Source: Actinotalea solisilvae
GTDB taxonomy: Bacteria > Actinomycetota > Actinomycetes > Actinomycetales > Cellulomonadaceae
Direction: 5' to 3'
Assembly (NCBI RefSeq): GCF_016464425.1
Contig: NZ_JADDKQ010000009.1
Coordinates: 62,001 to 126,000, forward strand
Length of the DNA stretch: 64,000 nucleotides
The notes beneath the pieces were generated by a model that searched no databases, was not told the DNA's origin, and was given only the letters and a program-made list of their open reading frames with translations. This document shows positions 18,668 to 27,355 of this stretch, in pieces. The position numbers and the translations under genes were made by a program. Numbering within the stretch: position 1 is the stretch's first letter; every line of letters starts with the position of its first letter.

Positions 18668-18678
18668 CCGCGAGCCTA
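18668..18678 (-). promoter_or_regulatory. Housekeeping-type -10 for short SigR
   Basis: TAGGCT on the minus strand ends 5 nt before GTG 18667 (8 nt before ATG 18664). It is placed for a leaderless transcript encoding the short isoform. Confidence 0.45.
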
Positions 18679-18760
18679 GTGCCCGCCGGAGGGTCCGCCA
18701 CGGCGCCGCCGGGCTGACGCCGGGCGACGGGGCGAGGAGGACTGCGGCCATGCACGGGAG

Positions 18761-18786
18761 AACAGCGTCCCGGCGCGGCGCATTCC
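18761..18786 (-). promoter_or_regulatory. SigR-dependent autoregulatory promoter
   Basis: On the minus strand GGAAT (18786-18782), exactly 18 nt, then GTT (18763-18761), the known SigR/SigH consensus. ATG 18751 lies 9 nt past the GTT, in frame with sigR and with no intervening stop, close to the predicted transcription start. Confidence 0.8.
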
Positions 18787-18895
18787 GCCGGTCCGGCCCG
18801 GGCCGGGCCGGACGCACACCCGGGGCCCGCACACGGGTGCCGACCGGCGGGTGACGCGTTAGCGTCAGGAGCACGCCGAGACCGAGGAGACGTCG

Positions 18896-19537
18896 ATGCT
18901 GGTCCGCCGGATCGCCAGGCCCCTGTTCGCCGCATGGTTCCTCTCCGAGGGGCTGGACGCGGTCCGCCGGCCGGACCCGCACCTGGCCCGGACGGACGCC
19001 GCCTGGCACACGCTCGGGCGGGGCCGCCTCCCCCAGCCGCCCGACGACGACCGCATGCGGCTCCTCGTCCGCGCGCACGGGGCCGCGATGGCGGTCGCCG
19101 CGCTGCTCCTCGCCCTCGGCCGCGTGCCCCGCACCGCGGCGCTCGCGCTCGCGGCGCTCACCGTGCCGCTCGCGGTCGTCAACCAGCCGTTCGGCGCGGC
19201 CGCGCGGATCGTGGCGACGGCCTCCGACGCGGCCACCGCCGCGCGCGGGCGCAGCCGCTTCGGCCGCCCCGTGGGCGCCACGGGCGGCGTCGCGTCCGCG
19301 TCGGTGCGCGCCGACGGGGCCGACCGCGCCGCGGTGCGCGAGCGCTTCGTGCGGAACCTCACGATGATCGGCGGGGCGCTCATCGCGGGCCTCGACCACG
19401 AGGGGCGTCCGGGGCTGGCCTGGCGGCTCGACCACGCGCGCACCGACCGCGCGACCGCCCGGGAGGCCCGTCGCGCGGTCGTGGCGGCGACGCGCGAGGC
19501 CAAGGCCGCCGTGCGCGAGGCGCGCCGCGCGCACTGA
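18896..19537 (+). CDS. DoxX-family membrane protein
   Basis: Protein of 213 residues divergent from sigR. The DoxX-like part (about 1-125) starts [26 protein letters not shown] and includes hydrophobic helices around 60-75 ([13 protein letters not shown]) and 78-98. The end (about 170-213) is a polar, Arg/Ala-rich helix ([23 protein letters not shown]), probably cytoplasmic. A good SD (GAGGAG) lies 6 nt before the ATG. In mycobacteria a DoxX protein works with SodA and SseA in a membrane oxidoreductase complex, so proximity to the thiol-stress sigma factor is suggestive only. Confidence 0.8.
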   Translation: MLVRRIARPLFAAWFLSEGLDAVRRPDPHLARTDAAWHTLGRGRLPQPPDDDRMRLLVRAHGAAMAVAALLLALGRVPRTAALALAALTVPLAVVNQPFGAAARIVATASDAATAARGRSRFGRPVGATGGVASASVRADGADRAAVRERFVRNLTMIGGALIAGLDHEGRPGLAWRLDHARTDRATAREARRAVVAATREAKAAVREARRAH

Positions 19538-19606
19538 GCGCGGACGGCCGGGGCGCCGGTCCCGCGGGGTCGGCGGACGGTCCGGCGGACGCCGACGGTC
19601 CGCCGG

Positions 19607-19618
19607 TAGCCTCGGGCC
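19607..19618 (+). promoter_or_regulatory. -10 element of aroA (leaderless type)
   Basis: TAGCCT followed by 6 nt and the ATG; no SD present. Confidence 0.55.
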
Positions 19619-20944
19619 ATGACCTCGCAGCCCACCGCGCCGACCGCACCGGACACCGCCGCGCCCGCGGACCCGTGGCCCGCGCCCGTCGCCGCCGGAC
19701 CGCTCGACGCCCTCGTCGACGTGCCGGGCTCGAAGTCCCTGATGAACCGCTACCTCGTCCTCGCGGCGCTCGCGGAGGGGCCGGGCCGCCTGCGGGGCGC
19801 CCTGGCCTCGCGGGACACCCTGCTCATGGCGCGCGCGCTCGAGCAGCTCGGGGCGCGGGTCCGCCGCGACGGCACCGACTGGGCCGTCGACCCGCTGCCG
19901 CGCTCGACCGGGGCGCGCGAGCCGGTCGACGTCGACTGCGGGCTCGCCGGGACCGTGATGCGCTTCCTGCCCGCCGTCGCGGCGCTCACGGGACGTCCCG
20001 TCCGCTTCGACGGGGACCCCGAGGCGCGCGTGCGGCCCATGGCCCCCGTCCTGCGCGCGCTGCGCGCGCTCGACGTGCGGGTCGAGGACGACGGCCGAGG
20101 GACGCTGCCCTTCACCGTCACGGGGTCGTCCGCCGTCGTCGGCGGGCAGGTCGGCGTCGACGCGAGCGGCTCGTCGCAGTTCGTCTCCGGGCTGCTCCTC
20201 GTCGGCGCGCTCCTGCCGCGCGGGCTGACCGTGCGGCACACGGGCACGACGCTGCCGAGCCTGCCCCACATCCGGATGACGGTGGAGGTGCTCCGGGAGG
20301 CCGGCGTCGTGGTCGACGACTCGCGGCCGGACATCTGGCGCGTCGAGCCCGGTCCGGTCGCGGCGCGCGACGTGCGCGTCGAGCCCGACCTGTCGAACGC
20401 CGCGCCGTTCCTGTGCGCCGCGCTCGCGGTCGGCGGCACGGTGCGCGTGCCCGGCTGGCCCGCGCGCACGACCCAGCCGGGCGCGATGCTCCCCGACCTG
20501 CTCACGGCCATGGGCGGCAGCGTGGCGCTCGACGGCGACGTGCTCGCGGTCACCGGGACCGGGACGGTCCGCGGGATCGACGTCGACCTCCACGCCGCGG
20601 GCGAGATCGCCCCCACCATCGCGGCGCTGGCGACGCTCGCCGACTCGCCCACGCGCCTGCGCGGCATCGCGCACGTCCGCAACCACGAGACCGACCGGCT
20701 GACCGCGCTCGCGACCGAGATCGTGCGCCTCGGCGGCCAGGCCGAGCAGACGGCCGACGGCCTCGTCATCACCCCGCGGCCCCTGCACGGCGCGACGGTC
20801 CGCACCTACCGCGACCACCGCATGGCCACCGCGGCCGCCCTCATCGGGCTGCGCGTGCCCGGCGTCGAGGTCGTCGACGTCGCGACGACCGGCAAGACCC
20901 TGCCGGACTTCGTCGGCATGTGGACGGGGATGCTCGCGCGATGA
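19619..20944 (+). CDS. aroA: 3-phosphoshikimate 1-carboxyvinyltransferase (EPSP synthase)
   Basis: Sixth step of the shikimate pathway: transfers the enolpyruvyl group of PEP to shikimate-3-phosphate. 441 residues. Substrate motifs are present: [17 protein letters not shown] near residue 40, the PEP-site [12 protein letters not shown] near 107, [13 protein letters not shown] near 180, [14 protein letters not shown] near 359, and the C-terminal [15 protein letters not shown] with TGKTLPDF. The enzyme looks complete. It is followed by rsgA (22-nt gap) and hisN, as in many actinobacteria. Confidence 0.96.
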   Translation: MTSQPTAPTAPDTAAPADPWPAPVAAGPLDALVDVPGSKSLMNRYLVLAALAEGPGRLRGALASRDTLLMARALEQLGARVRRDGTDWAVDPLPRSTGAREPVDVDCGLAGTVMRFLPAVAALTGRPVRFDGDPEARVRPMAPVLRALRALDVRVEDDGRGTLPFTVTGSSAVVGGQVGVDASGSSQFVSGLLLVGALLPRGLTVRHTGTTLPSLPHIRMTVEVLREAGVVVDDSRPDIWRVEPGPVAARDVRVEPDLSNAAPFLCAALAVGGTVRVPGWPARTTQPGAMLPDLLTAMGGSVALDGDVLAVTGTGTVRGIDVDLHAAGEIAPTIAALATLADSPTRLRGIAHVRNHETDRLTALATEIVRLGGQAEQTADGLVITPRPLHGATVRTYRDHRMATAAALIGLRVPGVEVVDVATTGKTLPDFVGMWTGMLAR

Positions 20945-20966
20945 GCCGGGCGGGGGTGACGCGCGC

Positions 20967-22046
20967 GTGAGCCCGCGACGCTACGACGAGAGCGACGTCC
21001 GCAGCCGGCCCAACCCGCGCGGCTCGCGCCCCCGGACCAAGCAGCGCCCCGGCCACGAGGACGCGGTCGAGGCGCTCGTCACCGGCGTCGACCGGGGCCG
21101 CTACCACCTGCTCGTCGGGCCGGGCGGCGACGACGAGCGGGTGGTGCTCGCGATGAAGGCGCGCGAGCTCGGCCGCGAGCGCGTCGTGTGCGGCGACCGG
21201 GTCGACGTCGTCGGGGACACGAGCGGCGCCACGGGGTCGCTCGCCCGCATCGTGCGGATCGGCGAGCGCTCGACCGTCCTGCGTCGCACCGCGGACGACA
21301 CGGACCCCGTCGAGCGCGTCATCGTCGCCAACGCGGGGCAGCTCGTCATCGTCACGGCGCTCGCCGACCCGGAGCCGCGCACGCGCATGATCGACCGGTG
21401 CGTCGTCGCGGCGTACGACGCGGGCATGGACGCGCTGCTGTGCCTCACCAAGGCGGACCTCGCCGACCCCGCGCCGCTCGTCGCGCTCTACGAGCCGATC
21501 GGCGTCGACGTCGTCGTGACGTCGCGCTCGCGCGGCGACGCGACGATCGCCGCGGGCGCGGTGGGCGAGGCCGAGGAGCGGTGGGACGGGCTCGACGACG
21601 TCCGGGCGCGGCTCGCGGGGCGCACGTCGGTGCTCGTGGGCCACTCGGGCGTGGGCAAGTCGACGCTCGTCAACGCCCTGGTCCCGGACGCGCGGCGCGC
21701 GACGGGCAGCGTCAACGACGTCACCGGGCGGGGCAGGCACACGTCGTCGTCGGCGGTCGCGCTGCGGCTGCCGGAGCGCGCCGGCTGGGTCATCGACACG
21801 CCCGGGGTGCGGTCCTTCGGGCTCGCGCACGTGCAGCCGGACAGCCTGCTCGGCGCGTTCGCCGACCTCGCGTCGGTCGCGACGGAGCGCTGCCCGCGCG
21901 GGTGCTCGCACGCGGCCGACGCGCCCGACTGCGCGCTGGACGAGTGGGTCGCGGAGGCCGAGGGACCCGAGCGCGAGCAGCGGGAGGTCCGGGTCGACTC
22001 GATGCGGCGCCTGCTCGCGGCGCGCACGGCGTCCGACCAGGCCTGA
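20967..22046 (+). CDS. rsgA: Ribosome small-subunit maturation GTPase RsgA
   Basis: Circularly permuted GTPase that checks 30S assembly, 359 residues. An OB-fold (about 30-115) precedes the G domain, whose motifs run in permuted order: G4 LTKAD near residue 158, then G1 [12 protein letters not shown] near 225 and G3 [10 protein letters not shown] near 276. A C-terminal zinc segment shows Cys and His ligands ([14 protein letters not shown] near 311). The GTG start is the only option in frame after the aroA stop. It is probably co-transcribed with aroA. Confidence 0.94.
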   Translation: MSPRRYDESDVRSRPNPRGSRPRTKQRPGHEDAVEALVTGVDRGRYHLLVGPGGDDERVVLAMKARELGRERVVCGDRVDVVGDTSGATGSLARIVRIGERSTVLRRTADDTDPVERVIVANAGQLVIVTALADPEPRTRMIDRCVVAAYDAGMDALLCLTKADLADPAPLVALYEPIGVDVVVTSRSRGDATIAAGAVGEAEERWDGLDDVRARLAGRTSVLVGHSGVGKSTLVNALVPDARRATGSVNDVTGRGRHTSSSAVALRLPERAGWVIDTPGVRSFGLAHVQPDSLLGAFADLASVATERCPRGCSHAADAPDCALDEWVAEAEGPEREQREVRVDSMRRLLAARTASDQA

Positions 22047-22096
22047 GGCCGCGGGCGGGCCGGCGCCGGGTCCCGGGCCCGACGCCGCGCGCCCGG

Positions 22097-22108
22097 TACG
22101 GTGCAGCC
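22097..22108 (+). promoter_or_regulatory. -10 element of hisN (leaderless type)
   Basis: TACGGT, 6 nt, ATG. No SD. Confidence 0.55.
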
Positions 22109-22909
22109 ATGACGCGCTCGGGCTACGACGACGACCTCCGCCTCGCCCACGTGATCGCCGACCAGGTCGACTCGACGACCACGGCCCGGTTCAAGGCGCA
22201 GGACCTCCAGGTCGACACCAAGCCCGACACGACCCCCGTCACCGACGCGGACCGGCGCGCGGAGGAGATCGTCCGCGCGCAGCTCGCCCGGACGCGCCCG
22301 CGCGACGCCGTCGTCGGCGAGGAGCTGCCCGACACGGGCCACGGGCCGCGCCAGTGGGTGATCGACCCCATCGACGGGACCAAGAACTTCGTGCGCGGCG
22401 TGCCCGTGTGGGCCACGCTCATCGCGCTCGTCGACGACGGGCGGCCCGTCGTGGGCCTCGTCAGCGCGCCCGCGCTGGGGCGGCGCTGGTGGGCGGCCGA
22501 GGGCTCAGGCGCCTGGACGGGCCGGTCGCTGTCCGCGGCGTCGCGCCTGCGCGTGTCGCAGGTGAGCCGGCTCGAGGACGCCTCGCTGTCCTACTCGAGC
22601 CTCGACGGCTGGGAGGCGCGCGGCCGGCAGGGGGCGTTCCTCGACCTCGCGCGGTCGGTGTGGCGCACGCGCGCGTACGGCGACTTCTGGTCCTACATGC
22701 TCGTCGCGGAGGGCGCCGTCGACGTCGCGACCGAGCCCGAGCTCGCGCTGCACGACATGGCCGCGCTCGTGCCGATCGTCACCGAGGCGGGCGGCCGGTT
22801 CACGTCGCTCTCGGGCGAGCCGGGGCCGTTCGGCGGCTCGGCCGTCGCGACCAACGGCCTGCTGCACGACCAGGTGCTCGCGCTGCTCGACCCCTTCGGC
22901 GAGGGCTGA
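22109..22909 (+). CDS. hisN: Histidinol-phosphatase, inositol monophosphatase fold
   Basis: Mg2+-dependent phosphatase of the IMPase superfamily, 266 residues, of the actinobacterial HisN type (histidine biosynthesis step 8). Metal motifs: the Glu pair in VVGEELPD (near 70) and [15 protein letters not shown] (near 82-96). The C-terminal metal block reads [16 protein letters not shown] where many relatives have WD. The family also holds inositol-1-phosphatases, but the [13 protein letters not shown] context fits HisN. It has its own leaderless promoter. Confidence 0.85.
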   Translation: MTRSGYDDDLRLAHVIADQVDSTTTARFKAQDLQVDTKPDTTPVTDADRRAEEIVRAQLARTRPRDAVVGEELPDTGHGPRQWVIDPIDGTKNFVRGVPVWATLIALVDDGRPVVGLVSAPALGRRWWAAEGSGAWTGRSLSAASRLRVSQVSRLEDASLSYSSLDGWEARGRQGAFLDLARSVWRTRAYGDFWSYMLVAEGAVDVATEPELALHDMAALVPIVTEAGGRFTSLSGEPGPFGGSAVATNGLLHDQVLALLDPFGEG

Positions 22910-22912
22910 GGC

Positions 22913-23380
22913 TCAGCCGCGCACGCTCTTCGCCAGGCGCGACAGCTCGCTGACGTCGTACCAGAGCAGGTCCCGCTCGGCCAGGCGCTCGAGCGCGGCC
23001 TCGTCGCCCCCGGCGGCGGCCACGACGTCGGCCTCCGCAGCGGCCTCGTCGACGTGCGCGCACGCGACGTCGTCCCAGCCGACCGTGCTCGTGAGGCGGA
23101 CCGCGCTCGGCGCGTGCGCCTCGCCCGCGTCGACCGCGTCCACGACGGCGTCGGGCACGTCCGCGGCGACGACGACGCGCCGGCGGCCCGCGCGCGACCC
23201 GGTGTCGAGCGCGTCGAGGCTGTCGTCCGCGGCGAGGAGCTGGGCCGCGTACTCGAGGCCCTCGTCGTCCTCGTCGGGCAGCGCGGCGCGCAGCCCGGGT
23301 GTCACGGCATGGACCACGCGCGGGGCGAGGCCGCCGCGGGACCCCAGCTCGTCGAGACTCGAGGGCAGGTAGATGCGCAC
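22913..23380 (-). CDS. DUF6912 family protein
   Basis: Uncharacterised actinobacterial protein of 155 residues, starting MRIYLPSSLDELGSRGGL (GTG start), which is typical of DUF6912. Acidic and Ala-rich throughout, with no membrane segment, signal peptide or catalytic motif that I can see. CACACT lies 6 nt before the GTG (leaderless). It runs convergent with hisN (3 nt between stops) and is followed, reading from upstream, the CpaE-like gene. The usual aroA-rsgA-hisN-DUF6912 neighbourhood is retained. Function unknown. Confidence 0.75.
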   Translation of the reverse strand: MRIYLPSSLDELGSRGGLAPRVVHAVTPGLRAALPDEDDEGLEYAAQLLAADDSLDALDTGSRAGRRRVVVAADVPDAVVDAVDAGEAHAPSAVRLTSTVGWDDVACAHVDEAAAEADVVAAAGGDEAALERLAERDLLWYDVSELSRLAKSVRG

Positions 23381-23392
23381 GGGACCAGTGTG
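23381..23392 (-). promoter_or_regulatory. -10 element of the DUF6912 gene
   Basis: CACACT, 6 nt, GTG on the minus strand. Confidence 0.5.
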
Positions 23393-23396
23393 CCGC

Positions 23397-24689
23397 TCAG
23401 CCGACCGGCACGGGGGTGAGCGCGCCGACGACGTGCCTCGCGAGCGCCTGGACCGCGCGGCGCGCCGGCGACCCCGGGGCGTGCTCGGTGAGCGTCCGGC
23501 CGGCGAGGAGCGCGCCGTCGCACGCGGGACGGTCCTCGGGCACGAGGTGCGCGTGGTCCACGCCCGCGTAGCGGTGCAGCGCGGCGCGCACCGCGTCGCC
23601 GGGGCGCGGCCCGCTCGCCGACGCGCGCAGGCGGTTGACGACCACGACCCGGCGCTCGGCGCCGACGCCGGCCTCGGTGAGGTCCCCCAGGGCCCGCACC
23701 AGCCGCTGGAGGCCGACCGGGTCGCCGGTGCCCACCACGACGACGGCGTCCGCCTCGGCGAGCGCAGAGAGGGTCGCGGCGTTGCGGCGGGGGGCGCGCG
23801 TGTCGTAGCTGAGCATCTCGTCGTCCTCGAGGCAGAAGCCGGTGTCCACCACCGTCCACGCGGCGAGGTCCCGCGCGGCCGCCCAGACGAGGTCGAGGCT
23901 CGGCCCGGGGACCTCGGGCCACCGCTCCGCGCGGCTGATGCCCGTGAGCACCCGCAGCCCGGGCGCCGCGACCGGCGTGAGGGTCGCGAGCACCGCGACG
24001 TCGAGGCGACCCGTCGTCGCCGCGCGGGCGGCGGCGGCCACACCGGGAGCCTCGTCGAGCAGTCCGAGCACCTGGGCGACGGTGCCGCCGTACGTGTCGG
24101 CGTCCACGAGGAGCGTGTCCCGCGCGGCGGCGTCGCCCGCGGCGCCGGGACGCGCGGCCGCGATCTCGGCGGCCAGCCCGACCGCGAGCGTCGTCCGCCC
24201 CGGCGCCCCGGTCGGCCCCCACACGGCGACGAGGCGTCCCGGCGGCGGCGCGGGAGCGCCCGGGGCGGAGACCGGGTCGGCCGGGCCGTCCAGCCGCGCC
24301 GCGACGCGCGCCGCGGGCGGCGGGGCGGCGGGGTCCGGCGCCACGTCCGCCGGCGCCGCGAGGGCGGCCTCGAGCGCGGCGACGACGTCGTGCGCGTCCC
24401 CGAGGACGCCGTCCGCACCGAGGTGACCGAGCCGGTCCCCGGGTGCACCGGGCACGACGACGACGCGCAGACCCGAGCCGCGCAGGTGCGCCACGGCCTC
24501 GCGGTCGAGCCCGGGCAGGTCCGCCGAGACCACCGCGAGCGCGCCGAGACCGGCGGCCCCCGCAGCGAGCAGCTCGGCCAGGTCGGCGCACCGGCGCGTG
24601 ACCTCGAACCGGTGTCCGGCCGCGGCGAGCTCGCGCACGACGACGGTCTCGGCGGGCCCGCGCACCGCGCAGACCACTCCGGTCGTCAC
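23397..24689 (-). CDS. CpaE/TadZ or Ssd-like MinD-fold ATPase with atypical P-loop
   Basis: Protein of 430 residues: N-terminal receiver-like region (about 1-110), Ala/Pro linker (about 110-150), then a SIMIBI/MinD-fold domain (about 155-420). The P-loop reads GPTGAPGRTTLAVGLAAE, without the usual Lys pair; Arg replaces the conserved Lys. LLVDADTYGG is the Walker A-prime/switch-like segment and WTVVDTGF the Walker B-like strand. Related proteins position Flp/Tad pili (CpaE/TadZ) or septa (Ssd). The GTG start overlaps the SAF gene stop. ATP hydrolysis is uncertain. Confidence 0.75.
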   Translation of the reverse strand: MTTGVVCAVRGPAETVVVRELAAAGHRFEVTRRCADLAELLAAGAAGLGALAVVSADLPGLDREAVAHLRGSGLRVVVVPGAPGDRLGHLGADGVLGDAHDVVAALEAALAAPADVAPDPAAPPPAARVAARLDGPADPVSAPGAPAPPPGRLVAVWGPTGAPGRTTLAVGLAAEIAAARPGAAGDAAARDTLLVDADTYGGTVAQVLGLLDEAPGVAAAARAATTGRLDVAVLATLTPVAAPGLRVLTGISRAERWPEVPGPSLDLVWAAARDLAAWTVVDTGFCLEDDEMLSYDTRAPRRNAATLSALAEADAVVVVGTGDPVGLQRLVRALGDLTEAGVGAERRVVVVNRLRASASGPRPGDAVRAALHRYAGVDHAHLVPEDRPACDGALLAGRTLTEHAPGSPARRAVQALARHVVGALTPVPVG

Positions 24690-25405
24690 GAGGACCCCAG
24701 GCCGGGCACGACGACGACCTGCAGCTCGCCCTCGGCCGCGGTCGCCGCGAGCACGGTGGTGAGGCGGTCGAGCGGCACCAGAACGTGGACCGTCGTCGTG
24801 CCCCCGACCGCGAACGCGCCGTCGGCCTCCCCGACCTCGGCGACCGTCAGCGCCTCGGCGAGCGCGACCGGCTGCGGCGGCGCTGCGGGGTCGTCCGGCG
24901 AGCCGGAGGTCGCTCCCGTCGTGGCGGTCGCGGTGGGCGACGCGCCGACCTCGGGCACGAACCACAGGTCGACGACGGCGCCCGCGACGAGGCCGCTCGG
25001 CAGCACGCCCTCGACGGGCACGGCGACGGGCCGGACCTCGAGGGCGTCGACCTCGCCGAGGGCGCTGCGCGGCACGAGCTCGCCGTCGGCGACGGTGCGC
25101 TGGACGACCAGGCCCGCGGGCAGCGGGTCCGCCGCGCTGAGGTAGGCGTCGGTCGACGCGTCGAGGCGCACCTCGCGCACGGCCAGCGACGCCTCGTCGA
25201 GCGCCTGGCCGGGGACGAGCGAGCCGACGGCGACGTAGACCGGGACCGTCCGCGCGGCCGCGCCCACGGCCCAGCCGCCGAGCGCGACGGAGCCCGCGAC
25301 GAGCACGAGACCGACGAGCAGTCGCGGGTCGCGCCAGCCCGGCCGCCGCAGGCGGGGCGCGACGGGGCGCGCGAGCGCGCCGGTGGTTGGTGCGGTGCGA
25401 TCCAT
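24686..25405 (-). CDS. SAF-domain membrane protein (CpaB/RcpC-like)
   Basis: Protein of 239 residues: polar N-terminus, one transmembrane helix (LLVGLVLVAGSVALGGWAVG, about 29-48), then an external SAF domain (about 58-130; GSLVPGQALDEASLAVREV) and a C-terminal region with a low-complexity Thr/Pro patch (about 155-185). CpaB/RcpC proteins of Tad pili have this layout. With the coupled CpaE-like gene it may be part of a surface-appendage system whose other genes are not here. The ATG chosen gives the expected N-in membrane anchor. Confidence 0.75.
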   Translation of the reverse strand: MDRTAPTTGALARPVAPRLRRPGWRDPRLLVGLVLVAGSVALGGWAVGAAARTVPVYVAVGSLVPGQALDEASLAVREVRLDASTDAYLSAADPLPAGLVVQRTVADGELVPRSALGEVDALEVRPVAVPVEGVLPSGLVAGAVVDLWFVPEVGASPTATATTGATSGSPDDPAAPPQPVALAEALTVAEVGEADGAFAVGGTTTVHVLVPLDRLTTVLAATAAEGELQVVVVPGLGSS

Positions 25406-25616
25406 GTCGTCTGCGAGCCCGTCCCGAGGTCGTGGCGCACGGGCGTCCGGGATGAGGGAATCATCCCGGTCCGTGCGGGTCGCGCCGCATTCTGCCGGGT
25501 CCTGCCGCGTCGCGGGCCGCGGGTGTGGACGAGTACCCCGGACGAGTGACGCGTCGACGCCCGCCGGTGTGCCCCGGGCGCCTGTGGACGGCGCGTGACC
25601 CCGGTCCGGGGCGTGG

Positions 25617-25628
25617 CACACTGCCGCC
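25617..25628 (+). promoter_or_regulatory. -10 element of the BldC-like gene
   Basis: CACACT, 6 nt, ATG; no SD. The upstream 200 bp (25406-25616) contain no other feature I can name. Confidence 0.5.
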
Positions 25629-25880
25629 ATGGCGCCCCGGTTCCTCACGCTCGCCGACGTGAGAGAGATCCTCAACATCTCCTCGCCGCAGGCGTACGCG
25701 CTCGTGAAGTCGGGCGAGCTGCCCGCCATCCAGATCGGCGGCCGGAGCGTGTGGCGCGTCGAGGCGAGCGAGCTCGAGGCCTACATCGCGCGCATGTACG
25801 AGCAGACGCGCGCCCGCAGCGAGCGCGCGTCCGGCGCGGGCGCGGCCGCGGACGAGTCAGAGGCTGCTGACCAGCTGTAG
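25629..25880 (+). CDS. Small MerR/excisionase-type DNA-binding protein (BldC-like)
   Basis: Protein of 83 residues with a single winged helix-turn-helix (about 5-55): FLTLADVREILNISSPQAYALVKSGELPAIQIGG, then WRVEASELEAYI. This is the BldC/Xis-like pattern. BldC proteins bind cooperatively to direct repeats as development regulators in Streptomyces. The tail is Ala/Glu-rich. Its last 24 bp overlap the end of a convergent gene. A direct repeat that could be a target lies about 600 bp downstream, before the LysM gene. Confidence 0.85.
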   Translation: MAPRFLTLADVREILNISSPQAYALVKSGELPAIQIGGRSVWRVEASELEAYIARMYEQTRARSERASGAGAAADESEAADQL

Positions 25881-26387
25881 CGCGCCGAAGGGCACGAGGC
25901 GCACCTCGCCCGTCGGCCGCTGAGCGTCGGGCCGGACGAGCGCGAGGGCGACGTGGTCCGCGCCCACCTCGTCGATCCGCCCGTCCAGGGTGCCCGCGGA
26001 GGTGACGACCCGGACGACGCTCCGGTCGCGTGACAGCGCGCGGAGCGCGTGCGCGATGCCGAGGCGCCGGTGCACCTCGCCCGCCGACCCGGCGCTCGGT
26101 GCGCCCACCCCCGCGACCGAGCCGACGGCCGCGAGCGGCACGAGATGCTCGCGGCCGGCCGCGACCAGCAGCACCCAGGTGGGACCGACGTCGGCCAGCT
26201 CGCCCTGCAGGACCGCCCCGCCCGCGAGCAGCGTCACGGTGGACCCACGGGCCGCCCGCAGGCGATCCACGAGCGTCACCGCGCCACGTTCGGCGCGGGT
26301 CAGCTCCGCGACCTCGGCGAGCCGGTCGTCCGTCTCCGCAGCCGCGAGCTGCAGCTCCATGTCCGCGAACAGCGCGTCCCACCGCAT
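25857..26387 (-). CDS. Uncharacterised actinobacterial protein, probable small beta-barrel
   Basis: Protein of 176 residues that I do not recognise by name. The first 45 residues are helical and acidic (WDALFADMELQLAAAETDD). The rest alternates short strands (STVTLLAGGAVLQGELADVG; VVRVVTSAGTLDGRIDEVG) in two SH3/LSm-like halves. No catalytic motif, signal or membrane helix. TACGGT lies 6 nt before the ATG. It overlaps the convergent BldC-like gene by 24 bp at the 3' ends, where both frames are in use, so antisense effects are possible. Confidence 0.7.
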   Translation of the reverse strand: MRWDALFADMELQLAAAETDDRLAEVAELTRAERGAVTLVDRLRAARGSTVTLLAGGAVLQGELADVGPTWVLLVAAGREHLVPLAAVGSVAGVGAPSAGSAGEVHRRLGIAHALRALSRDRSVVRVVTSAGTLDGRIDEVGADHVALALVRPDAQRPTGEVRLVPFGALQLVSSL

Positions 26388-26399
26388 CCGCGCACCGTA
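26388..26399 (-). promoter_or_regulatory. -10 element of the uncharacterised beta-barrel gene
   Basis: TACGGT, 6 nt, ATG on the minus strand. Confidence 0.5.
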
Positions 26400-26487
26400 G
26401 CGGGGCTGCCCCGGCTCGGCACCCGCCTGTCCACAGCCGGCGCACGGCACTGGACAGCACCTTCGTGCAACCAGCAGCATGCACCTG

Positions 26488-26506
26488 CATCAAACGACAT
26501 CAAACG
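26488..26506 (+). repeat. Direct repeat before the LysM gene
   Basis: CATCAAACG occurs twice head to tail (26488-26496 and 26498-26506) with a 10-bp period, in an AT-richer patch 16 bp before the ATG of the LysM protein. One helical turn of spacing and direct orientation are what a BldC-like protein would use. An upstream CTGTCCA/TGGACAG inverted pair (26427-26433, 26451-26457) is also present. Confidence 0.5.
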
Positions 26507-26521
26507 CAATGAAGGTGGGTC

Positions 26522-27355
26522 ATGCCGACACGACGAGGCACGGGGCGGGCGCAGGCGCTGGCCGCGCTCCTGCGGGCGACGACCGCCCTGGCCGCGGCGC
26601 TCGCGGCGACCGGCGGCCTCGCCGGTGCGACCGGCGCGTTCTGGGACGAGGCGGCCGCGGTCGCGGCCGTGCCGACCGCCGCCGGTCTCGAGGCCGGCGT
26701 CGGCCTCGCGGTCACCGGCGTGGGCACGGCCGCGGCGGCCGTCCTCAGCGTCGGCTGCCTGCTCCTCGTCGTCGCCGCGGCAGCGCGCGTCGGCGGCGCC
26801 GTGCCGGCCGGCGTCGAGCGGGTCGCGGCCCGCCTGACACCGCGCGTGCTGCGTCGGGCGCTCGCGCTCGGCGTGGGCGGCCTGCTGGTGGCCGGACCGG
26901 CCGCGGCCGCGGTGCCCGATCCCGCCGGGCCGGACCTCGGGTGGACCGCGTCGGTCACGGCCGGGCCGGCCGGGGCCTCCCCGGTCGCCGCCGCCGTCCC
27001 GGTCGGTCTCGCGTCGGCCGCCGCGGACCCGGCGCCCCCGGCACCCGCCACCGCGGACCGGGCGACCACCGTGCGCACGTCCGGCACACACGCCGGGACA
27101 CCACCGCCCGCGTCCACGCCCCTCGACGCGGGCGTCCACGTCGTCGTCGCCGGCGAGACCCTCTGGTCGGTCGCCGCCGACCACCTCGGCGGCGGCGCCA
27201 CGGACGCCGAGATCGCCGCGGCGTGGCCGCGCTGGTACGCCGCGAACGCCGGCGTCGTCGGCGACGACCCCGACCTCGTCCTCCCCGGCCAGGTGCTCCA
27301 CGCGCCGTCGGCCGCGTCCGCCACCGCCCCGCCGTCCCTCCAGGAGCAGCCATGA
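26522..27355 (+). CDS. LysM-domain membrane protein
   Basis: Protein of 277 residues. Three hydrophobic segments (about 12-38, 60-88, 113-132) put the N-terminal half in the membrane, followed by a Pro/Ala-rich spacer and one LysM domain (about 203-258; HVVVAGETLWSVAADHLGG, then DPDLVLPGQVLHAP). LysM domains bind peptidoglycan. It shares an ATGA overlap with the Rv3235-family gene, and this LysM/Rv3235 pair next to secA is common in Actinobacteria. The ATG follows an AAGGTGG SD. Confidence 0.85.
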   Translation: MPTRRGTGRAQALAALLRATTALAAALAATGGLAGATGAFWDEAAAVAAVPTAAGLEAGVGLAVTGVGTAAAAVLSVGCLLLVVAAAARVGGAVPAGVERVAARLTPRVLRRALALGVGGLLVAGPAAAAVPDPAGPDLGWTASVTAGPAGASPVAAAVPVGLASAAADPAPPAPATADRATTVRTSGTHAGTPPPASTPLDAGVHVVVAGETLWSVAADHLGGGATDAEIAAAWPRWYAANAGVVGDDPDLVLPGQVLHAPSAASATAPPSLQEQP

